Part shown: one piece after another, positions 1 through 6,438 of the stretch
Numbering within the stretch: the first letter of the stretch is position 1
Layout: every line of letters starts with the position of its first letter
DNA from: an uncultured Lachnospiraceae bacterium
GTDB lineage: Bacteria > Bacillota > Clostridia > Lachnospirales > Lachnospiraceae
Direction of reading: 5' to 3'
Length of the DNA: 21,075 nucleotides
NCBI GenBank assembly: GCA_902803355.1
Contig: CADCPP010000015.1
Span: 1 to 21,075, forward strand
Made by a program: the position numbers and the translations under genes
The notes under the pieces: generated by a model
The model's database searches: none
Seen by the model: only the letters and a program-made list of their open reading frames with translations
Told to the model about the DNA's origin: nothing

Positions 1-638
1 ACGAGCCGCTGCCTCGCCCGGATCAGTTCATCTTCGGTCTTCGGAAAATGGATCGCCTGCAGCGCGCTCCTCTCCGTCATCCAGCCCTGCTGCACGAGCT
101 TCTCCGGCAGGAGTTCATCTTTGATTTCACATTCCGACAGCGCCTGAGCAATCGCCGAGCGGAGCTTCTTTTGGCTGACCGCATCGCCGGAGGCATAAAC
201 AGGCCAGATCTTCCCGCTCAACGAAGCATATTCTTCAGGCTTAAAGATCTTGGGATGATCCATTTGCAGGCCGTATTTACCGTCCCGCACCACGCCGCGA
301 AAGACCCGTTCCTCTCCTTTTTTCAGGGAGTTTTTCAGATACGGCATATGAAAAAAGGACACACGGACGCTTCCGCTTCCGTCACTTACGGAAAAGGAGG
401 TGACCGTCTGTTTTCCAAAGCCGCGGTTTACGGGATCACTTTCCAGCTTTGCCTGTAGGGCGCAGATCTCTTCTGAGGGGACATCTTCGATCCTGATGAC
501 TGCTTCAGGTCTGTCATAGGCTGCCGGAAAGAAACGCAGAAGGTCTCCTGCTGTCAGGATCCCAAGTGAGCGTAATTCTTCCGCGGATCTTGGACCGATC
601 CCTTTTAATGCCGTGACCGGCGCGTCATATGCGATCAT
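1..638 (-). CDS. recG: ATP-dependent DNA helicase RecG, N-terminal part (runs off left edge)
   Basis: RecG remodels stalled replication forks and Holliday junctions using ATP. Only the first 212 codons are in the window. They cover the wedge (OB-fold) region: a helix-hairpin-helix-like LKGIGPRSAEEL at residues 11-22, FFPAAYDRP shortly after, a beta-barrel around residues 60-120, and IHFPKTEDELIRARQRL at the cut end, the stretch that in this family leads into the helicase motor. The ATPase motifs lie outside the window. The ATG at 638 is preceded by AGGAG about 5 bases upstream. It follows the FakA-like gene, as in many Firmicutes, but no serine dehydratase genes lie between them as they do in Bacillus. 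A hairpin sits just upstream of the ribosome binding site. The identification is firm from the motifs and gene order. Confidence 0.93.
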   Translation of the reverse strand, partial: MIAYDAPVTALKGIGPRSAEELRSLGILTAGDLLRFFPAAYDRPEAVIRIEDVPSEEICALQAKLESDPVNRGFGKQTVTSFSVSDGSGSVRVSFFHMPYLKNSLKKGEERVFRGVVRDGKYGLQMDHPKIFKPEEYASLSGKIWPVYASGDAVSQKKLRSAIAQALSECEIKDELLPEKLVQQGWMTERSALQAIHFPKTEDELIRARQRL

Positions 639-650
639 TCCTGCTCCTGT

Positions 651-679
651 TAAAAGAGGGGGACTTTCTTGTCCCCCTC
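651..679 (-). terminator. Hairpin with short U tract between fakA-like gene and recG
   Basis: A perfect 9-bp stem, GAGGGGGAC paired with GTCCCCCTC (656-664 with 671-679), closes a 6-base loop and is followed on the minus strand by TTTTA. It lies only 13 bases before the recG start and directly abuts its ribosome binding site. The U tract is short, so it may be a partial terminator or attenuator that lowers recG expression relative to the upstream genes. That role is inferred; the fold is visible. Confidence 0.6.
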
Positions 680-686
680 CTGATCT

Positions 687-2381
687 TTACTCGACTGATG
701 CGATGTACGAATATACCGGCTGGCCTCCGTTGATCACATCGATATCACAGTCCGGATACTTTTTCGCGAGCTTCCTTCGCAGGATCTCTCCGTCGCTTTC
801 CGGAACATCTTCTCCGCAGTACAGCGTGATCATGCCGGAGTCTTCATCCACCATTGCCGCGATCATTTCCAGAAGCACGAGCATTTTTTCTTTGCCGACG
901 GCATATAAGCCCGTGGGGCCGCCAAGGCCCATATAATCGCCTTCATGGATCTCCTTGCCGGCAATGGAGGTGTTGCGGACCGCATAGGTCACCTCTCCGC
1001 TCTTTACCGTGGAATAAGCATCTTTCATCATTTCCAGGTTTTCTTCCAGACTATCCTCCGGCATGAAGCAGCTCATGGCACTGATGCCTTCCGGAATATT
1101 CGTTGTGGGAAGGACTTCAACATGCCTTGATTTGCACATGACCTGGGCCTGCTGGGCGGCAAGGATGATATTCTTGTTATTCGGCAGAATAACGATATTT
1201 CTGGCCGGAACCGATTCGATCGCTTCGAGCATGTCTTCCGTGCTGGGGTTCATGGTCTGACCGCCCTGAACAACGGCATCCACGCCAAGGCTCTTGAACA
1301 CTTCCGTCAGGCCGCTGCCGACAGCCGTCGCGATAAAGCCGACCTCTTTCCATTCCGATTCGGGAACAGTCGTCTTGACGAATGCCGGCGCCGCATTTTC
1401 CTCTGCAGCAGGGGCCTCAGGCACAGTGTCAGCCCCTTCCTGCGGTCCTTCATCCTTTTCATGAAGATTGACTACGGAGATCTGCGTAAGATAACCGAAT
1501 TTCAAAGCTTTCTGGATCGCTGTGCCCGGATCATTCGTTTCCAGAGAGACAAGAAGCTTTCCGCCTTTTTCCGTAAGCGCGGCATGATCACCAAGCGCTT
1601 CCAGATAGGACTTGAAGCCTGCGGTCTGTTCCTGGGAAAGAGTCTGCCCGGGATGGATCGTAAAGGCGGTCCTGTATTCGTACTTTCCTTCCGGCTCGGC
1701 AGCGCGCTCCGCAGCTTCCGTATTTTCGCCTTCCGCGATCTCATGTCCCATCAGGCAGGAATAGCAGCCTTTCAAAAAGACGATCAGCCCCTGTCCGCCT
1801 GAGTCGACAACGCCGGCTTCTTTCAACACAGGGAGCAGTTCCGGCGTATTTGCCAGGACCTTTTCGCCGTGATCCAGGACCTGCTCGAAGATCTTTTCAA
1901 GATCGGTCTCCTGTTCGCTGAGCTCGCTCCATTTTTCGGCAATGCCGCGCGCTACCGTCAGAATGGTTCCTTCTTTCGGCTTCATGACCGCTTTGTAGGC
2001 TGTCTCGACCGCTTTCGTATTAGCCTCGGCGATCGCGGCTGCGTCGATCACCGTTTTCGTCTGCAGGATCTTGCAGAAGCCGCGCAGCAGCTGAGAGGTG
2101 ATCACGCCGCTGTTGCCGCGTGCACCGCGAAGGGAGCCGAAAGAAATGGCTTTGGCTGCCGATGACAAATCGCTGACCTTCGGACCGCTCACTTCTCTGA
2201 CCGCGCTGTTCAGCGTCAGAGACATATTGGTTCCCGTATCGCCATCCGGTACCGGGAACACGTTCAGATCATTGATCCAGGCTTTATTCGCCTCCAGATT
2301 ATTGACTCCGGAGATGAACATCCTGGTAAACATCTTTACATCGATGGTTTGTGTTGCCACTTTGATCTTCCCCCAAGACAT
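687..2381 (-). CDS. fakA: DAK2 domain fatty acid kinase, FakA/YloV-like
   Basis: FakA phosphorylates fatty acids held by a FakB (DegV-family) carrier, giving acyl-phosphate for phospholipid synthesis. The N-terminal DhaL-like nucleotide-binding domain shows FPVPDGDTGTNM (residues 42-53), whose aspartates bind Mg-ATP, and GSLRGARGNSGV (82-93). A middle domain follows. An acidic, Ala/Glu-rich linker near residues 310-335 leads to the C-terminal DegV-like domain, with ILPNNKNIILAAQQA. The 564-residue length fits the family (about 550). The ATG overlaps the stop of the Asp23-like gene by one base (TAATG), so translation is probably coupled, and the conserved start TIDVKMF lies near it. No FakB gene is in the window. 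Use of fatty acids as substrate is known for staphylococcal FakA; here it is inferred from homology. Confidence 0.9.
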   Translation of the reverse strand: MSWGKIKVATQTIDVKMFTRMFISGVNNLEANKAWINDLNVFPVPDGDTGTNMSLTLNSAVREVSGPKVSDLSSAAKAISFGSLRGARGNSGVITSQLLRGFCKILQTKTVIDAAAIAEANTKAVETAYKAVMKPKEGTILTVARGIAEKWSELSEQETDLEKIFEQVLDHGEKVLANTPELLPVLKEAGVVDSGGQGLIVFLKGCYSCLMGHEIAEGENTEAAERAAEPEGKYEYRTAFTIHPGQTLSQEQTAGFKSYLEALGDHAALTEKGGKLLVSLETNDPGTAIQKALKFGYLTQISVVNLHEKDEGPQEGADTVPEAPAAEENAAPAFVKTTVPESEWKEVGFIATAVGSGLTEVFKSLGVDAVVQGGQTMNPSTEDMLEAIESVPARNIVILPNNKNIILAAQQAQVMCKSRHVEVLPTTNIPEGISAMSCFMPEDSLEENLEMMKDAYSTVKSGEVTYAVRNTSIAGKEIHEGDYMGLGGPTGLYAVGKEKMLVLLEMIAAMVDEDSGMITLYCGEDVPESDGEILRRKLAKKYPDCDIDVINGGQPVYSYIASVE

Positions 2382-2737
2382 TAATCGATCAGGCGAACGC
2401 CCTCAACAAAAATATTCACTTTATCGACAGGGATCCCTGTGAAGGTCTCCACCCTGTACTTGACATTTTCGATCAGGTTTTCGGATACTGCGGAAATACT
2501 GACGCCATAGGCGACAATAATGTGGAAGTCAAGGCTCAGCTTGCCGTCTGCAACATTGACGATGATGCCCTGTGACAGGTTTTCCTTTTTCAGAAGAGAG
2601 GTGATCCCTTCCATCATATTGGTGGTTGCCATCCCCACGACACCAAAGCATTCGACTGCGACAGCGCCGGCATATTTGGCGATCACGTCGGTATCAATGA
2701 TCACTTCGCCGTGTTCTGTCTGAATATTGGCTTTCAT
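2381..2737 (-). CDS. Asp23/Gls24 family protein, YloU-like
   Basis: This is a 118-residue Asp23/Gls24 (alkaline shock protein) family protein. Typical features are the start KANIQTEHGEVIIDTDVIAKYAG, the central GVVGMAT and the family's regular pattern of short helices and strands around DFHIIVAYGVSIS. Members often sit next to FakA-like genes, and some associate with the membrane; no enzyme activity is known. I chose the ATG at 2737 over an in-frame ATG at 2806 because AAAGGAG lies 7 bases upstream of it and the family alignment begins there. The longer version would also translate the promoter region. It is the first gene of the operon with fakA and recG, and its stop overlaps the fakA start. 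Confidence 0.88.
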   Translation of the reverse strand: MKANIQTEHGEVIIDTDVIAKYAGAVAVECFGVVGMATTNMMEGITSLLKKENLSQGIIVNVADGKLSLDFHIIVAYGVSISAVSENLIENVKYRVETFTGIPVDKVNIFVEGVRLID

Positions 2738-2752
2738 CTTGGCTCTCCTTTC

Positions 2753-2794
2753 ATAATAAAGTGAGAATCGGTAATGTATTATACCGATTCCCAC
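2753..2794 (-). terminator. mscS terminator hairpin that contains the next operon's -10 box
   Basis: On the minus strand GTGGGAATCGGTA pairs with TACCGATTCTCAC (13 pairs including one G-U), with an 8-base loop, followed by TTTATTAT. This is a good intrinsic terminator for transcripts arriving from mscS. The bases of the upstream arm and loop also hold a TATAAT box. A transcript starting from that promoter would begin inside the second arm and could not form the hairpin. Confidence 0.7.
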
Positions 2795-2806
2795 CAGAAA
2801 AATCAA
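2778..2806 (-). promoter_or_regulatory. Promoter of the Asp23-like/fakA/recG operon
   Basis: On the minus strand the -35 box TTGATT (2801-2806) and the -10 box TATAAT (2778-2783) are separated by 17 bases. The start point would be near 2771, about 34 bases before the ATG at 2737. The -10 box lies across the 9-bp inverted repeat GAATCGGTA/TACCGATTC, which could also serve as an operator. Confidence 0.75.
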
Positions 2807-2835
2807 GCGTTATCCGCAGACATATAAAAAATCTA

Positions 2836-3648
2836 TTAATTTTTCATATTGACATCAAGCTGTTCGTTCGGCGTGGTAATGCCATGTGCGGCCAGCACCG
2901 GACCGACTGCTTCGATCAGGCCGAAATACACATCCCAGTAATCCGCCGGCTTGCAGTACGAACGGCAGATGATCTCGATCCCACGCTTGCTCGGGCCGTT
3001 CAGGAGGGCAACCGGAGCAGGTTCCGCAACCACCTTCGGCTGATCCAGGCACATCTTGACCAATGCATCCCGGGCAACGGCAAAATCGGTATCGGCAGCC
3101 ACGTTAAAGTTCAGATCAACACGGCGAAGATCCATCGCGGTATAGTTGGTGATGGCAGTCGTGGAGACCGTGCTGTTCGGCACATAAACGACTTTGTTGT
3201 CCAGCGTAATCAGCTTGGTGCTGACGACCTTCAGTTCTTCGACCGTGCCTTCAAAGCCGCCCACTTCGATATAATCTCCCACCTTAAAAGGACGGGTGAT
3301 GAGCAGCAGCACACCGCCTGCCAGGTTGCTCAGGGTGCCGTTCACGGCCAGGCCGAGGGCTACGCCGAGGGAGGCGATCAGAGCGGAGATGCCTGTGGTG
3401 TCAATGCCAAGGTAGCCGATTAATGCGATCACGACAAGGATCTTGGCCAGCCATCTGCCGGCATTGATCATCGCCTTGATCAGCATCGGATCCAGTTTTC
3501 CGCTTTGTTCAGCCTTTTTCTTCAGCTTGCCGAACACGGCGTTGATGATCTTGAACGCGACGATCAGGATGATGACCGCAATGACGATCTTGATCCCCGT
3601 ATTCATGACCCATTCCATAATGGTGCTCCAAATAGTTTCCCAGTCCAT
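2836..3648 (-). CDS. mscS: MscS family small-conductance mechanosensitive channel
   Basis: This inner-membrane channel opens under membrane tension and releases solutes during osmotic downshock. The protein has 270 residues, close to E. coli MscS (286). It shows a first membrane helix near residues 18-38, a second near 66-82, and the glycine/alanine-rich pore helix GISALIASLGVALGLAVNGT (86-105), then LAGGVLLLITRPFKVGDYIE, the hallmark of the family, and the cytoplasmic beta and alpha/beta vestibule domains. The ATG at 3648 has GGGG about 6 bases upstream and gives a start just before the first helix. An in-frame ATG at 3711 would translate through the rpmB terminator and is unlikely. The gene lies between rpmB and the Asp23-like operon; its own promoter is not obvious. 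Confidence 0.92.
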   Translation of the reverse strand: MDWETIWSTIMEWVMNTGIKIVIAVIILIVAFKIINAVFGKLKKKAEQSGKLDPMLIKAMINAGRWLAKILVVIALIGYLGIDTTGISALIASLGVALGLAVNGTLSNLAGGVLLLITRPFKVGDYIEVGGFEGTVEELKVVSTKLITLDNKVVYVPNSTVSTTAITNYTAMDLRRVDLNFNVAADTDFAVARDALVKMCLDQPKVVAEPAPVALLNGPSKRGIEIICRSYCKPADYWDVYFGLIEAVGPVLAAHGITTPNEQLDVNMKN

Positions 3649-3696
3649 CTTGTTCCCCTTTCTTTTTTTGATGATTGAATAGAGTAAATAGACGAA

Positions 3697-3724
3697 CAGC
3701 CCGGGAGCCAAAGCCCCTGGGCTG
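3697..3724 (-). terminator. Probable rpmB terminator hairpin
   Basis: On the minus strand CAGCCCAGGGGC pairs with GCTCCCGGGCTG (11 pairs with one G-U, plus one A-C mismatch) around a TTTG loop, 17 bases after the rpmB stop. The following TTCGTCTATTT is only moderately T-rich, so some transcription may pass into mscS. Confidence 0.6.
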
Positions 3725-3741
3725 CTTACGCATCAGATCAA

Positions 3742-3927
3742 TTATGCTCTTTCCACTTTGCCGGACTTCAGGCAGGAAGTGCACACATACATCTTCTGAG
3801 TGCCTTCTCCAACTTTGACACGTACGGACTTAATGTTGGATTTCCAGATGTGATTGGATCTTCTATGCGAATGGCTGACATTGTTGCCAAAGTGCACGCC
3901 TTTTCCGCAGATTGCGCATTTTGCCAT
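3742..3927 (-). CDS. rpmB: 50S ribosomal protein L28
   Basis: L28 is a 61-residue component of the large ribosomal subunit. It shows the family start MAKCAICGKGVHFGNNVSHS and HIWKSNIKSVRV. Two cysteine pairs, C4-x2-C7 and C49-x2-C52, show that it is the zinc-binding (C+) form. The ATG at 3927 has a perfect AGGAGG 7 bases upstream. An in-frame ATG at 4005 would add 26 residues not found in L28 and would start inside the promoter. A strong promoter precedes it and a terminator hairpin follows, so it is probably a single-gene unit. Confidence 0.97.
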   Translation of the reverse strand: MAKCAICGKGVHFGNNVSHSHRRSNHIWKSNIKSVRVKVGEGTQKMYVCTSCLKSGKVERA

Positions 3928-3976
3928 AACCGCACCTCCTTCGTCTTGTAATGCGGCCTGAAACCGCAACATTGAA

Positions 3977-4005
3977 AATATAGCAAAGGGTTTCTGAAAT
4001 TGCAA
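3977..4005 (-). promoter_or_regulatory. rpmB promoter
   Basis: On the minus strand the -35 box TTGCAA (4000-4005) and the -10 box TATATT (3977-3982) have a 17-base spacer. The start point would be near 3970, leaving a leader of about 43 bases that contains a small TGCGG/CCGCA hairpin before the AGGAGG site. A TTTCAGAAA palindrome fills the spacer next to the -35 box, and a second copy lies 31 bases upstream. Confidence 0.75.
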
Positions 4006-4039
4006 GCCCTTTTTTACGTTTTTTCTGAAATAATTGGCG

Positions 4040-4444
4040 TTAAACTTCCATATTATCGAAAGCGGCTTCGCTCTCGGTCTCCGTCTTGGCTTCTTTCTTC
4101 AGCAAAGAAGAAAAACGGTTGATCAGATCCGGAACCGATTCCAGGAAATGAACGGCTTTGTTTTCTTCCTGCACATTGATGATGCGAGCCGTGCCGTTTT
4201 CAATCAGAAGCACAGCATGAGGAGTCATTTTGGCGCTGACTCCGCCGCCTCCGCGGTTGCTGTTGTATTTTTCATTGACCCCGGCCCCGGCGCCCATGCC
4301 GAAGCTCACATCCGCAAGCGGAATGACAAATCTGCCTCCGCCAAGGTCAACCGCTTCTCCCATCACTGTTTTGGTGCCGATCGCCTTATCCATGCCCTCA
4401 AACATCTGCTCCATCGAGCTGCCGAATTTTGTTTTGTCTGCCAT
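4040..4444 (-). CDS. ytfJ: GerW family sporulation protein (YtfJ-like)
   Basis: GerW/YtfJ proteins are made in sporulating Firmicutes and are needed for normal L-alanine germination in Bacillus. The 134-residue protein has the family features: MEQMFEGMDKAIGTKTVMGEAV near the N-terminus, then the glycine-rich VSFGMGAGAG and NRGGGGVSAKMTPHAVLLI. I chose the ATG at 4444 because AAGGAG lies 6 bases upstream. An ATG at 4468, overlapping the upstream stop as ATGA, would add 8 residues and has a poorer site. It directly follows the DUF2953 gene, the same pairing as ytfI-ytfJ in Bacillus, which suggests that the organism forms spores or descends from a spore former. No clear terminator follows before the rpmB promoter. 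Confidence 0.9.
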   Translation of the reverse strand: MADKTKFGSSMEQMFEGMDKAIGTKTVMGEAVDLGGGRFVIPLADVSFGMGAGAGVNEKYNSNRGGGGVSAKMTPHAVLLIENGTARIINVQEENKAVHFLESVPDLINRFSSLLKKEAKTETESEAAFDNMEV

Positions 4445-4464
4445 GTCTTTCTCCTTTTTGGCGA

Positions 4465-5457
4465 TCATGCCGCCTCTTTTTCCTGATCCGCCTGCCCGGC
4501 GGTGTCTGCCTTTGTTTTCCCGTCTTTATGCATCAGTTTTTTGATCCAGCGCCGTAGATTGCCATCCAGAAGCAGGTTAAGTCCCACGCTGACGAATAAT
4601 CCCAGCCGGATGCGGCCTTTGAGCACCAGATAAAACTTCATGGCCGGCTCTTCGTAATTCCCCTGAATACGGATATGTTCTCCGAAGATCCCGTAGAGAC
4701 TGTACAGCAGCCCCATGATCTTTCCCGTCGTATAAGGATCATCAAAGCCGAGTTCGCCTTCCAGAACGAATTTGGTCGGAGCCAGATGGTGTCCGATGCG
4801 TTTCAGCTGCTTGCCGATGCGGCGCAGCGTCTTCCGGTTCTTTTCATCATAGAGCAGGCTCTGGATCTCGTCCCATTTTCCCTCGATGCCATCCAGCTTT
4901 TCGGCCAGCAGTTCCAGGCGTTCTTCGCCGTCAAGTTTCTGCTGCGTTTTCTCTTCTGCCGCTTTTTCCTCAGGGGCTTCTTCTTTGTTTTCTGTTTTCT
5001 CCGCGGATTCTGCCTTTACTTCCGTCCCGTCAGGTGTTTTTGCCTGTTCGGTGTCAGGTTTTTCCGCTTTTTCGGTGCCTGGTTTTTCCGCTTCGGAATC
5101 CTTTTCGGGATTCTTCTCCTCAGTCTCCGTCTTGGTTTCCGTATCCGGAACGGAGGTCTCCTCAGCAGGCTCTGTCTTTGCTTCTGGCTGAGGCCCCCAG
5201 TCGCCCAGATGCTTTTTCATCAGTGTTTTCAGTCCCAGCAGCTTCACGCGGAGCAGCCCGTGGTCCTTCAGCCACTCGAGCCGTACCAGAGCGGCTTTCA
5301 GCAGCCAGGATATATTCACACGTGCCCTGACCTCTTCATCATAGCGGGCTTTCAGATCCAGACGGAGCGGAACGAGAAGTACGATCAGCAGGATCAGCAG
5401 CACCAGTGCCAGGATCGCCAGTAAGACAATGCCGATGATCTTCAGGATCGTCAGCAC
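4465..5457 (-). CDS. DUF2953 membrane protein (YtfI-like) with long acidic linker
   Basis: This is a DUF2953 protein of unknown biochemical role, found beside ytfJ. One N-terminal membrane helix (about residues 5-30) is followed by VPLRLDLKARYDEE, typical of the family. A linker of about 100 residues, rich in Glu, Lys, Thr and Pro (roughly 90-190), then leads to a basic helical region and the conserved C-terminal part near FDDPYTTGKIMGLLYSLYG. The linker makes it longer than the usual 220-250 residues. The GTG at 5457 is the only standard start near the helix, but no ribosome binding site lies close to it. AGGGGAGG at 5486-5493 is spaced correctly for an ATA codon at 5478, seven codons upstream in the same frame. 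The start is therefore uncertain. Confidence 0.75.
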   Translation of the reverse strand: MLTILKIIGIVLLAILALVLLILLIVLLVPLRLDLKARYDEEVRARVNISWLLKAALVRLEWLKDHGLLRVKLLGLKTLMKKHLGDWGPQPEAKTEPAEETSVPDTETKTETEEKNPEKDSEAEKPGTEKAEKPDTEQAKTPDGTEVKAESAEKTENKEEAPEEKAAEEKTQQKLDGEERLELLAEKLDGIEGKWDEIQSLLYDEKNRKTLRRIGKQLKRIGHHLAPTKFVLEGELGFDDPYTTGKIMGLLYSLYGIFGEHIRIQGNYEEPAMKFYLVLKGRIRLGLFVSVGLNLLLDGNLRRWIKKLMHKDGKTKADTAGQADQEKEAA

Positions 5458-5474
5458 TGCCGATAAGATCGCAG

Positions 5475-5831
5475 CTATGATACCACCTCCCCTCTGTCGG
5501 TAAAGGCGTCTTCCGGAAGGTTAAGGAACCATTCCTTCACCTTCACACCGCCTCCGCCGTCAAGGCAGTCCTGCGTCATCCTGAGCATCAGATCGTTTGC
5601 TTCATTCATGCTTGAAGCAAGACCGAGGATCACGCGGTCTTTTCGGTTGAAGTATTTTTCGTTCAGCATGATAAGCGGGATCGCTTCCAGGTTCTCCCCC
5701 TGCTGCGGTGCCGGAGAGATCAGGCAGGAAAAAGCAAACCGGGACTTCCATACCGGCTGTTCGATCAAGGCGATCAATGCGGCTTTATCCGTTACCTTTT
5801 CACCGATATACAGCTGTTTCAGCCACTTCAT
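5475..5831 (-). CDS. Small conserved-looking protein of unknown function
   Basis: A 118-residue soluble protein with no signal peptide, membrane helix or catalytic motif that I recognise. It starts MKWLKQLYIGEKV. The middle, ENLEAIPLIMLNEKYFNRKD, followed by ILGLASSMNEANDLMLRMTQ, looks like an alternating strand-helix fold. A Gly-rich stretch (DGGGGVKVKEW) lies near the C-terminus. I have a vague impression of similar short proteins upstream of DUF2953 genes in Lachnospiraceae but cannot confirm it. The ATG at 5831 has AGGAG about 7 bases upstream, so it is very probably translated. It lies between pgsA and the DUF2953 gene, and its stop overlaps the region carrying the next gene's ribosome binding site. 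Confidence 0.7.
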   Translation of the reverse strand: MKWLKQLYIGEKVTDKAALIALIEQPVWKSRFAFSCLISPAPQQGENLEAIPLIMLNEKYFNRKDRVILGLASSMNEANDLMLRMTQDCLDGGGGVKVKEWFLNLPEDAFTDRGEVVS

Positions 5832-5898
5832 GCCAAGCTCCTGCCCATCACATCAGGGCGTTAGTCACTGATTCACCCAGCGCCAGCCGATGAACCGT

Positions 5899-6438
5899 TT
5901 ATTGATCGTCCGAGAGGACCGATCTGTTTTTGATGAGATATTCTGCAAAGGAGTAAACGGTCAGCACTACCGCGCCGATCATCATCAGATTTGTCAGGAC
6001 CTTCCACCATGTCCAGGGGAAGGGAAATAGCATGCCGATGCACCAGAAATCCTGAAGCGTGGTCTTGACCTTGCCGCTCCAGTCCGCCGCGATCACAACA
6101 CCTTTTTCCACCGCGACAAGGCGGAAGCCGCTGATCGCAAATTCACGCGCGATCACAATGATCACGGCCCACGCCGGCGTCAGATCCTGAACCGTGCAGC
6201 AGATCAGTATGCTGCAGACAAGAAGCTTGTCTGCCAGAGGATCCATGAATTTTCCGAAGTTGGTGACCAGATGATATTTCCGTGCGATCTTGCCGTCCAG
6301 CAGGTCTGTCAGAGACGCAAGAATAAACAGCACGCCTGCGGCAATACGCGTTCCGTCGCTTTGAAACGCCAGAAGCAAAACAACGATCGCAGGGATCATG
6401 ATGACCCGAAGCAGTGTGAGCTTATTCGGCAGATTCAT
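5899..6438 (-). CDS. pgsA: CDP-diacylglycerol--glycerol-3-phosphate 3-phosphatidyltransferase
   Basis: PgsA makes phosphatidylglycerol phosphate from CDP-diacylglycerol and glycerol-3-phosphate in the membrane, the committed step to phosphatidylglycerol and cardiolipin. The full CDP-alcohol phosphotransferase signature is present: D45-x2-D48-G49-x2-A52-R53-x8-G62-x3-D66-x3-D70. The start MNLPNKLTLLRVIMIP is typical, and the length (179) matches the family. Several membrane helices are visible. The ATG at 6438 is preceded by GGGGAGGTGG and lies inside the end of rimO (17-base overlap), indicating translational coupling. A 67-base gap separates it from the next gene. RimO-PgsA is a common order in Clostridia and Bacilli. 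Confidence 0.95.
   Translation of the reverse strand: MNLPNKLTLLRVIMIPAIVVLLLAFQSDGTRIAAGVLFILASLTDLLDGKIARKYHLVTNFGKFMDPLADKLLVCSILICCTVQDLTPAWAVIIVIAREFAISGFRLVAVEKGVVIAADWSGKVKTTLQDFWCIGMLFPFPWTWWKVLTNLMMIGAVVLTVYSFAEYLIKNRSVLSDDQ

Noticed and set aside
48..458. 136-codon plus-strand open frame
   Set aside because: Antisense to the recG 5' part, which translates to clear RecG wedge-domain sequence.
2738..2806. Longer start for the Asp23-like protein
   Set aside because: The extra 23 residues would be translated from the promoter and terminator DNA upstream of the predicted transcript start.
3983..4012. AAAGGG/CCCTTT inverted repeat as a ytfJ terminator
   Set aside because: The stem is only 6-7 pairs with a 16-base loop holding the rpmB -35 box; the T-rich part after it is broken, so I do not call a terminator.
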